This document shows, piece by piece, positions 48,982-58,623 of a DNA stretch of 64,000 nucleotides. The translations under genes were made by a program, and so were the position numbers. The stretch is from NCBI GenBank assembly GCA_017979445.1, contig CM030704.1, forward strand, positions 16,413,658 through 16,477,657. The letters run 5' to 3'. The notes beneath the pieces are model-generated. The model had not been told where the DNA came from. It saw only the letters and a program-made list of their open reading frames with translations, and did not search any database. This DNA is from Akebia trifoliata (taxonomy: Eukaryota > Streptophyta > Magnoliopsida > Ranunculales > Lardizabalaceae). Position 1 is the stretch's first letter. The number at the start of each line of letters is the position of its first letter.

Positions 48982-51432
48982 CTATTGAGGATCAAACTTG
49001 AAAAACCCCAAGTATGGGAGCATTGCCAAGATGACCTAGATTTTTTTATTATTTAGTTGGATTTATTTTATTTATTTTTTCTGTTTATTTATTTTTTGTC
49101 TTGATTGTAGATGATTTTGGGTATTGCATTTTTTTTTCCAATTAAGGATCACTTTTTGATGACCCCTAAATAATGAAAGATTCAAATTGACCTATGAAAA
49201 TGATGGAATGATGAAGGTTGGACAGAAATATTAAAACGTTTTTAGAGAATATTCTAGTGAGAATTAAGTCTGGGAGCCTATTAATAAAACATAGATCTCG
49301 TCGAGTAGATTAATTTAGAATCTGAGTTCACTCAATTTCGTTATCGGAAGCCTTAGATATCATCGATGCAAGTTCAATCTGTAAATCTGGAATTATTTCT
49401 GAATGAAAGTTGGGACAGCAATGTTAAAACTTTTTTAGAGAATATTCTAGTGAGAATTAAGTCTGGGAGCCTTTAATAAAACATAGATCTCGTCGAGTAG
49501 ATTAATTTAGAATCTGAGTTCACTCAATTTCGTTATCGAAAGCCTTAGATATCATCGATGCAAGTTCAATCTGTAAATCTGGAATTATTTCTGAATGAAA
49601 GTTGGGACAGCAACGTTAAAACGTTTTTACAGAACATTCTGGTGAGAACTAAGTCTGGACACCTATTAATAAAATGTAGATCTCATCGAGTAGATTAATT
49701 TAGAACTTGAGTTCACTCGATTTCGTTATCGGGAGCCTTAGATATCATCGATGCAAGTTCAGATTGTATTTTCCTAATTCACAAAAAATCTGAATTTATC
49801 TAATGTTGGCACAATTAATGTTCTTGAGAGTGAGCTCATCTCAACCATTGTCATTCTATCATCAATGTAACACCTATTGGAATCTCGATTTATTTTGGAT
49901 CACCCAAAAGTGATCATTGATTGGACCTTAAAAATTATAAAAATTATGCCTATTGCAATGTTTGTTTGATCATTATCATATGCCATATTTATTGATTAAT
50001 TTACCATGATCTTGCTTGAAATACATGATTGATGTTGATCGTAATGTTAATGTGCTTATGTGATGGGAATAATGTGATCTTAATTGAATATTCATATGAT
50101 TTGAATGATTTTGGTTTTGATTAAATGTATGATTGGTTTGATTGGATCCATGGGCCCATTTGTTTGAAAAAGGTCCCGGGCACACCCCACCCTGTTTTGC
50201 ACACACCACATGCACGTTTACTGTTTTACTCACTTACACGTCCCATTAGCCAACGTGGCACTAGTGCGTGGCCCGGTCTCTTCGGAGATGCGACGTCATT
50301 CATGAAACCCACAACTCCAGTCACGTACCTTAGGGTATATCAAACTGGGGGCATCAATACCATCTGATCAGGTGATTCTGAGAAGTATGTTGATGCACCC
50401 AGGCTGGAGCGACCTGAGCCTTTGACCTATTGTAAGCCACACAGTCACATGTCCCGATTGCCAACGTAGTACTAGTACGTGGTCGGTCCCCTCGTGGGAT
50501 GCCAAACCATTTATGAAAGCTACAACTCTTGACTCGTACCCGTAGGTATAAAAGATAGTCTAAGTATATCAATTGCACTTCTTGGTCAAAACCGGTGCCT
50601 AAGCAAGATCTTGCCCCGCTGTACCCTACTGTACGAGGGGGATAGACTACGTCTATTCTAGACGAGAGGTATTTAAGTGGGCCCTTGCTCAGCATTGTGC
50701 GCCACCTCTCAACTGGAGATCAAACTGGCTGTTTTTGGCTTCAGAGAAGTGAATTGAGGTTTTAGATTATCACCTATACGGTATATCAAACCAAGTCACC
50801 ACGTATCGAAAGGTATATAGGTGTGCTTGGGCAAGGGTGGCCAGATAAAAATGCATTGCACGTAGTAAGCTTAGAGTCTAGAAACCTTCCCAGTAGGTCA
50901 CGACTCGAACTTATCGTGGGTGTTCCCGGGTTGTTTATTGAATGAATGCATGTGATTGATGAATGTATGTGAGTGATGTGAATGATGAGATCAAGAATGT
51001 ATGGTTGTCCTCAAGGATAAAAAATTTTCTTTTTGAAAATTAAAATGGGTGCACCGACCCAATAAAGAATCCATTTTTTGCAATAATTTATAATGACCCA
51101 GTCCATCTCGATCCAATAATCATGATGGGTCGGGCCATTTAGATCAAAATGGAAATCAAATTCTTTTCTAAATTCGGGTTTCAACCCATTTTTAAAGAAG
51201 AGAAATGGTTTACAAAAGGAAAGTATTTTCTAGAAGAAATGTTCTCTAAAAAATATATATATATTTTCCAGAAAAAGTGTTTTCCATAAGAACAAGATTT
51301 TTCAAAAAAAAATATTTTCTAGAAGAAAAGAGAATGAAGGAAAAATGATTTACAAATGATATATTCAATAAAATCTCAGGATTCTTAAAAATGTTATCAA
51401 GGGGTTAATACCGAAATTGACTAAATCTACCT
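48982..51432 (+). mobile_element. TatE leader (5' untranslated region)
   Basis: About 2.45 kb without a convincing gene. 50130-50940 is collinear with the TatB leader right part (16900-17725). 51200-51340 is A-rich. Long leaders are usual in Tat elements; the minus- and plus-strand frames around 50125-50695 are chance. Confidence 0.8.
49216..49780 (+). repeat. 192 bp tandem triplication in the TatE leader
   Basis: GTTGGRACAG starts near 49216, 49408 and 49601, and each unit contains ACATAGATCTCGTCGAGTAG and TTCGTTATCGGAAGCC. The three units are more alike than the other leaders are to each other, so the triplication is recent and not seen in TatB or TatG. Confidence 0.9.
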
Positions 51433-53021
51433 TTGATGGGGTCATATAGGATTATCATTGCGCCCAAACTCAAGCGTCCACCTCCTAGTTGGAGTCGTAA
51501 GTCCAGTCGGTTAGAAAGAACCACAGTACCAAGTCAACAAGCAGAGATGGCTTCAGAATCTGAGCTCACAGAGATCCGTAAGATCTTGGCAGCCTTTGCC
51601 AATGATATCAGCAATATAAAAGGCAAAGTGGAAATGTTAGAACAGACCTCGGAATCAACGGGAATTCCCTAGATGACCTAAAGGGGAAAAAGGTTGAAGA
51701 GAAACGTCCACGTGAAGTCTTCGAGCTCGACGGAGATGAAGAGTATGTTGATGAGAATCCGGCATTATCTAATAGAATGTCTCAATTGGAGTCAGCGATG
51801 AAAAGTATAAAGGGTATTGATGAAATTGCAGCAGGCATTGAAGCTTTAAATCGCATCCCTAGAATCCATTTGCCAGAGAAGTTTGTGATGCCTGAAATGG
51901 ACAAGTTCAGTGGGACAGGGTGTGCAAAAACACATCTTAAGGTGTATGTTACCAACATGCGCACTATGGGGCTCAGCGACGAACAAATGACATTGTTGTT
52001 CCAAAGAACTCTATCGGGATCAGCACTACGTTGGTTAATGTCTCAAGATCCAGTTACTGTGGGTACATGGGAAAACATGTCAAAGGCCTTCTGGCATCAG
52101 TATAAATACAGTACTGAGATTGAGACCTCAAGAAGGGATTTGGAAGCAACTAAACAGAAAAATGGGGAGACATTCACTGATTTCATTGGTCGCTGGAGGG
52201 CCAAGGCTGCACAAATGTGGGATAGACCTTCAGAGAAAGAACAAGTGGCTATTATCTTAAAAAACCTCTCGCAAGGGTATGCCCGACATCTAGTTTCCCA
52301 ATACCTTCCTACATTCGAGTCTCTATTGCAAGCTGGTAGCCAATTGGAAGATGCTTTCGCTTCCGGAATCCTTTCCAATCCTTCTGACAACAAGTTCAAA
52401 AAGCCTTTTACCAATTCTAAGTCTAGTACTGATCACGCCTATGTAGCCAATACGTCTACTACACCCGTCCAATCTACTATCTTGCCTAGTAACCAAGTTA
52501 ACCCTAATCAACCTCGACCGCGTAGGAAATTCACCAATCTTGGGATGCCTTTGAGCATTGTCCTTCAAAAACTATTAAGTAAAGGGCTCATTGCACCTCT
52601 CCAACCTCGACCTTTACCAAATCCACTCCCCACTTCTCACAATCCCAACCTATTTTGTGAGTTTCACCAAAATCCCGGTCATCTTACTGATCGTTGTGTC
52701 GCTCTTCGTCATACAGTTCAAGACCTCATCGACGCCAAAAAAATTACTGTCCCTGCCCCTGAGCAACCGAATGTTACTACCAACCCTCTACCCAGTTACC
52801 AACCTCCTCAGACTTTGAACATGGTATCCAATACTCAACTCTTGTTTGACCCAATCCTTCTCATCCGATCAGTCAATCATAAACCTCCTAGCCCTCCTTT
52901 TACCAATACTCAACTCTTGACGGTCCCTAATGAGGTTTTCACCACCAAATGCAGTCTTGGCCAAGAGAGAAGAAGTAAGTCTGAAGAATGCAAAGAATCT
53001 GAAAAAAAAAACTCAGTCTAA
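51433..53021 (+). pseudogene. TatE gag, one frameshift near the N-terminus
   Basis: The capsid protein gene. The N-terminal part (51433-51672, containing EIRKILAAFANDISN) is in one frame. The rest is open without interruption for 414 codons to 53021 in another frame, with upstream codons DGDEEYVDENPALSNR readable before the Met at 51777; a single-base shift near 51660 separates them. The main block carries the retrotransposon gag domain (about residues 45-190 from 51777: ALRWL, FWHQYKY) and an atypical knuckle CEFHQNPGHLTDRC at about residue 294 (Cys-x2-His-x4-His-x4-Cys). The last 60 residues are lysine- and glutamate-rich and end without running into a protease. Such an intact gag beside ruined pol is notable. 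Confidence 0.85.
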
Positions 53022-53220
53022 CCGCTTGGAAATAGTTTCTCGAATTCTCAGTCTGTAATCAAGCCCGTTGTGGGTAATTGTCTTTAGTTGTTTATGAGTC
53101 TTGAGTCCGGTTCTTTCTATCAAGTTAGTAATCAAATCTGTCTTTTTATTTCTTATTTTGTTCTAGTCAAGTTAGTTTGTTGAGTCTACAATGGTGTCAG
53201 TCGCCCCATCTAAATTTAAT

Positions 53221-54115
53221 TGAATAAAGAAAAATTTTGAATACCTTGAGCGCATTAACAAGTTAACTAATAACTGGCTTCAAAGAGAAATTCCTCTAAT
53301 AAGGAACCCCCTCTTGAATGAGAAGATAAATGTCTTGCTCGAGGAACTAAAGGTCATTGACCTCGGAACAAAAATAATTCCCAAGAAATTCATATTGGAA
53401 CTAACTTATCCCCAGAGGATCACAAAGAGATGATGAATTTATTCAGAAAATTCAAAAGACTTGCTTACATGGTCCTATGAGGATATGTCAGTTAAATTTG
53501 GAGTGTTGTTCAACATGAAATATATACCCATCCTATGAGAGAACCACAAATACAAACCAAATTGACTAACATAGTCAGAGGAGGGATTATAAAATGTATC
53601 AGTGCTGGAATTTTAAAATCGATGGAATAGTTGAAGCAGCCAGTAAAAATCTCAGACAATCATCGTGAAAATGTGTCAATCACATACACACCGGGATTGG
53701 CCAGAAAAGTTACCATTCGCATTATGGACATATTACACTTCAATACAGTCTTCTACTAGAGTCACTCTAGTATGATATGGAAGCAATCTTACCGGTTAAA
53801 AGGGAAAATCCTGTATCTCAAGGTCTTGATAGAAGTTAATTGTTAGAAAAAGATTGGGTCTGTCAATGGAGAGGAGTCACTTGCATGTTTGACAAGAAAG
53901 TCAAAGTTCATCACTTATAAGTCAAAGATCTAAGCATCAGACTACCCAAAAAAAATTTGAGTATTTTCTCGATTCATAGAAAGTTTGAACTCAATTGGAG
54001 AGATTCAATCATCAAGGAAATATTATCTGGAAAAACTGTTAGACTTCAAGATCATGATGGAATCGAATTACCAGAATCAACCAACCTTGACCAAATCAAA
54101 CGGTACTACATTTAA
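53221..54115 (+). pseudogene. TatE pol remnant with large internal deletion
   Basis: Blocks in order: KVIDLGTK and TWSYEDM (N-terminal to RT, equivalent to LVNLGTK and TWSYEDM at 60103-60834); about 53560-53625 VRGGIIKCISAGILKS (start of RT); then from about 53640 the integrase segment KCVNHI/HRDWPEKLPF, the KVLIEV region near 53820, and the C-terminal NLTKSNG-like end with a TAA at 54113-54115. The RT palm with YVDD, RNase H and the first two integrase catalytic residues are absent. About 2 kb of coding DNA was lost at about 53630, and the remainder has many stops and frameshifts. Confidence 0.8.
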
Positions 54116-55480
54116 GGAGGCCATCTTTGGCCGAATCAATTCTCTTATTACCCAGTTCAATATATCTTTCTCAACCCTTTCGCAGCCTTTTCAAAAGAAA
54201 AAAATTATGCCTTCTTGTTTCTTAGCCCGATCACCTAACCTAAGGGAGGGAAAAATATTCGAACTACGTTTTGGTCTGATCCCAAAATTCTGGGGTACGT
54301 AGGCAACCTGAGAAGTTACTTCAGGCCCGACCACATCAAAAAAATAAATATAGATTCCCCGAAAAAGAAAAAATCTAAAAAAAAAAAATTCAAAAGAAAA
54401 AAATTGTCAAAGTGGGGAAGAAAATTCAAGGAAAAAGAAAATAATTTAAAAGGAAATGTCACACAAGGTACATTTGGGTTTTTGAGCCTCAAAATCCCTT
54501 TCTTTTTATACCTAGTCCTAAGCTTACCCATGAAAGTCCTCCTAAGTACCGTGTGAGAAGTCAAGGAAGGCATGATCAGACAGCAACTCCAGAAGTTCAG
54601 AAGGGAAGAAGAAGAAAAAAATCTACTAAGTTGAAAACCCAAAAAGGGCGGCTTAGGCAAAAATTAAGGTAAGCTCGCAAGGTTGAAGATCTGAAAGGAT
54701 GACCTTGGCAACAATCAAAGCAAGGAAAAAAGAAAAAATTGTAAGCTCGCTAGATCGAAAACCTAAAAAGGCGATCTAGGCAAAAGCTAGAGCATGCTCG
54801 CTAGATTGAAAACCTGGATAGGCAATCTAGGCAAAACTTAGAGCTATCAAAAAATAAAAGAAAATCTCCGTTGAGTTGAGAAGCTGAAAAGGTAGCCCGA
54901 GCCGAAATATCAGAAGTCCGAATGATCAAGTTTCAATACCCAGTTTGAACCAAATATAGACTCAGTGGATACAAGTATCTCGTCTATGATTGATCTGAAG
55001 AGTTTCATGTCCCTAAGCGAACCGACGGGGAGAAAGAACAAATTCTATGATGAATTTCAGAAAGAAATATTTTGTTCCAATGTCTTTGAGCCTGACTCAA
55101 AATCTTCAATATAAAAAGTCAAAATTAAAAGTTAAACTTTTATTGCGCTTGCGGTAATCAAGGATTTAAAACTTTCATAACAAGGGCACTTCCTTTTTTC
55201 TAAAGAGTACAGTTTCCCCCCTTACACTAGGGGCATTTATTTTCAAATTATATTCAATTATCCCTAGTGCAATGTTCCTTGTCAAACTAGGGGCATTTTT
55301 GTTCTGATGCCTGGTCAATTTCAACCCCAAAGGATAAGGTTAACTTTGCATTAAAGGTTACCCTCTTGATAGCAATTTTGAAAACTCCTCAGATTCAAAG
55401 AGAGTTAAAATATTTACCAGACCTTCATAAAATCCAACTTTTTATTAAAAAAAAAAAAAAGTCAAATGCGAGGTTAATCC
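54116..55480 (+). mobile_element. TatE 3' spacer, conserved part
   Basis: It starts with the conserved post-pol block (GGGGTACGTAGGCAACCTGA at 54292-54311, then GGCCCGACCACATCAAA). It continues with the module of about 60 bp at 54620-54900 and the CTAGGGGCAT blocks at 55220-55300. It corresponds to the TatA and TatD spacers in reverse orientation. Confidence 0.85.
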
Positions 55481-56525
55481 CCCGTTTGTTCCCTCAAAGC
55501 TTAGTTCATTATTCTTGCACCCTGGGCAGGTAGAATAGAACTTCCTAAAAAAGAAAAAAATTAGTTCATCACTCTTTCACTCCGAGTAGGTAGAGTAGAA
55601 CTTCCCAGAAAAAATTAGTTCATACTCTTTCACTTTGAGTAGGTAGAGTAGAACTTCCAAAAAAAAAAATTAGTTCATTACTCTTTCACTCCGAGTAGGT
55701 AGAGTAGAACTTCCAAAAAAAAATTAGTTCATTACTCTTTCACCCTGGGCAGGTAGAGTAGGACTCCCAAAACAATTAGTTCATTACTCTTTCACTCCGA
55801 GTAGGTAGAGTAGAACTTCCCAAAATAATTAATTCATTACTCTTTCACCCTGGGCAGGTAGAGTAGGATTCCCAAAACAATTAGTTCATTACTCTTTCAC
55901 TCCGAGTAGGTAGAGTAGAACTTCCCAAAATAATTAGTTCATTACTCTTTCACCCTGGACAGGTAGAGTAGGACTCCTAAAAAATTAGTTCATTACTCTT
56001 TCACTCCGAGTAGGTAGAGTAGAACTTCCCAAAAAAATTAGTTCATTACTCTTTCACCCTGGGCAGGTAGAGTAGGACTTCTAAAAAGCTTAGTTCATTA
56101 CTCTTTCACTCCGGGTAGGTAGAGTAGAACTTCCTAAAAAAAATTTTAGTTCATTACTCTTTCACTCCGAGTAGGTAGAGTAGAGTAGAACTTTCCAAAA
56201 AAAAAATTAGTTCATTACTCTTTCACCCTGGGCAGGTAGAGTAGGACTCCTAAAAAATTAGTTCATTACTCTTTCACCCTGGGCAGGTAAAGTAGGACTT
56301 CTAAAAAACTTAGTTCATTACTCTTTCACTCCGAGTAGGTAGAGTAGAACTTCCAAAAAAAAAAAAAAAAAAACAGTTCATTACTCTTTCACTCCGGGTA
56401 GGTAGAGTAGAACTTCCCAAAAAAAATTTAGTACATTACTCTTTCACTCTGAGTAGGTAGAATAAGACTCTCAAAAAAATATAAATTCATTACTCTTTCA
56501 CCTAGAGTAGGTAGAGTAGGACATT
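55481..56525 (+). repeat. About 54 bp tandem array, 19 copies, in the TatE spacer
   Basis: Units of TTAGTTCATTACTCTTTCAC, CCGAGTAGGTAGAGTAGAAC, TTCC and a variable A-run. Copies of CTCTTTCAC or its variants occur about every 50-62 bp from 55504 to 56489. Two unit types, one with CTCCGAGTAGG...GAACTTCC and one with CCCTGGGCAGG...GGACT, alternate over much of the middle (55730-56100), suggesting that a dimer was the unit of amplification. Length differences come mainly from the A-run. Confidence 0.95.
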
Positions 56526-56867
56526 TAACTTTCTCCAAACTTTTGCTCAGATTTGTCTCAAATATCATTCAAATTTTCTCGAGTTTTGTTTTACTCAGAT
56601 TTTACTCAATTTCACACAGTGCACACACTTGCACTTTTTAGTCAGGGAGAATTCTCTAAAATTCAAGGATCTGACACTGTCAGTGAGAGCTCTCGCTCAA
56701 GGACCTGACAATCTTTTAATTCGGGGAGAGCTTTACCCTCAAGGATCCGAACACCCCGACGAATTGCTAAATCAGACTGCAAAATGAACTGTCACTAGCT
56801 TTGGCATTCAGATATCACACTATCTACCAAAATAGATTTGCTATCTAGCTTGCTTCAACCCTCTGCC

Positions 56868-56878
56868 AAAGAGGGGCA
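56868..56878 (+). other. TatE polypurine tract
   Basis: AAAGAGGGGCA just before the 3' LTR start at 56881. The 250 bp upstream are conserved with TatC. Confidence 0.9.
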
Positions 56879-56880
56879 TC

Positions 56881-58618
56881 TGTAGACACCCCATTTTTGC
56901 ACTCGCCTGATTAATCAACTCGTCAATCCGATTGCAATGATTCCCAATGATGGATGTGTATTCCGTTGCTTTATTTTGTTACCAGATGTGTTTCAGAAAT
57001 CCGGATGAGGTATCTCGAATTGAAAAAACCTTAGAAACCACGCTACGCCAGGAAAATACGATCCTAGAAACATAGAAATCATCATCTTGCAGACCAAAAA
57101 GAAACTTCACGATAAAAATCACTAAAAAATTACCAAATTACCAAAATACCCCTAACCTCAAAACAACCCTAGAGCCTACATTACGCTTAGGAAAACTCTC
57201 TCGAACACATAAAATAATAAATCGAAACCAAATAAATCATTTCACCAATTTTAAAAAAATTCGACAAAATTACGAAAATGCCCCTCATAAAGTTCACAAC
57301 CATTTCACACAAAAAACTTCATAAATGACACAAAATAATATTTCCATTAAATTCCTTACGAAAAATCGATTTTAAAACATCCTAGAACATTAAAAACCGA
57401 CTTAAAACGTGAAAAGTCCTCTCCGAGGGCAAAATGGTAATTTCACAATTTTTATAATTAAAAAATTCGAAATTAATAAATAAAACATTAAATAATTAAA
57501 GTGAAACATTAATGAAATTAATTTAAAAATTTGAACCTAAAAAATCGATTAATCGGACTCTCAGGCAAAATTGTTGAGGGTTCGTGGGATATTTCTTTAA
57601 GGACCCCTCCATTTGGGGGTCCAAAGAATTAAAGAAATAATGGAAGGGGGTTCTCCAAAAATTTAAAGTCAATCAAGCAAGACTGTAGTCAAAGTATTAA
57701 AGTCAATCAAGTGAGACTAAAGTCAAAATTAAAGTCAATTAAGCAAGACTGAAGTCAAAATATTAAAAGTCAATCAATTAAGACTAAAGTCAAAGACATT
57801 AAAAGTCAATCAAATAAGACCAAAAGTCATAATAGAATTCTAATTAAATAATAACTCTATCTAATAGAGTTCTAACTTAAAAACAATTCTACCTAAAACA
57901 ATTCTAATTAAAACACAATTCTACCTAAAACAATTTTAACTAAAACACAACTCTAATTAAAAGATCTCTAATTAAACACTAACTCTATCCAAATCAACCT
58001 TTAAAAAATTTTATAAATAGAGGTGCTCACACCCTATTTTCGTATCAAATCATAAACCCTAAGAGAAGTAGGTCTAGAAGCTCCCCTAGCCCCCATAAAC
58101 CTTAGTTTTGGAGCCCCAACTCCTTACCTAACATCCCTCCTTCAATTTTAGTCTAGAAAACACCTAAAATCCCTCCAGAAACACCCCTAAATCCGTAACA
58201 AACTTGAAGAGTTCAGATCCAAAAATAAGGAAATACCTTGATTTAGGAGATCCGAAGTCAAATCCGGAGACAGAACGAAGCAAGGGAGTACAGTACAAGG
58301 AGCTCTTTTTGTCAGATCTGAGGGAACAAAATCCTTGCTATCGGAAAGGTATGTAATTTTTTTATTTTTATCTAGGTTTTTAGCAATGTGATATATTTGG
58401 GAAGTTAGTAGAGACTGGCTTTGGCCGGGCGGGGTTGGTGCCTAACACCTTCCAACCCCGTAACATGATCCCCGAATTTAAATTTTTTGTGGTAGATTAG
58501 TTCTTTTTATCCATGTTAGAGTCAGTTTGGTTCCTAAACCACAACAACTAGGTGGCGACTCCCAAACCTCAAGAGTCAAAAGCGGATCCGCGCACCCCGC
58601 GGATCGAGGGCGCTTTCA
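56881..58618 (+). mobile_element. TatE 3' LTR
   Basis: Almost identical in length and sequence to the 5' LTR, with TATAAATA at 58012 and the donor-like site at 58348/58349. It ends ...GAGGGCGCTTTCA and is followed by the target duplication ACTAC. Confidence 0.95.
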
Positions 58619-58623
58619 ACTAC

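Larger units (their letters stand above)
47224..58618 (+). mobile_element. TatE, complete nested LTR element lacking most of pol
   Basis: An 11,395 bp element with two LTRs of 1739 and 1738 bp, PBS, long leader, gag, pol remnant, repeat-rich 3' spacer and PPT. It is flanked by a perfect 5 bp target duplication ACTAC (47219-47223 and 58619-58623). The target is the RT gene of TatD: on the minus strand the right flank reads VTFGKLLGFV and the left flank continues VSQRGIKVDP, in frame once the duplication is counted once. By eye the LTRs differ at roughly 3 percent of positions, mostly transitions. The element is thus fairly recent and was mobilised although it cannot encode RT, RNase H or a complete integrase. 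Confidence 0.95.

Noticed and set aside
53985..54302. 105-codon plus-strand frame as a gene
   Set aside because: It crosses the pol stop at 54113 in another frame and runs into the conserved spacer; the true homology to integrase is in other frames.
54316..54660. 114-codon minus-strand hydrophobic frame as a membrane protein
   Set aside because: It is the complement of A-rich spacer DNA (Phe and Leu from T-runs), with no domain and no conservation in TatA or TatD.
55481..56525. Regularly spaced repeats resembling a CRISPR array
   Set aside because: Units are directly adjacent with only variable A-runs between them, there are no unique spacers, and this is plant retrotransposon DNA.
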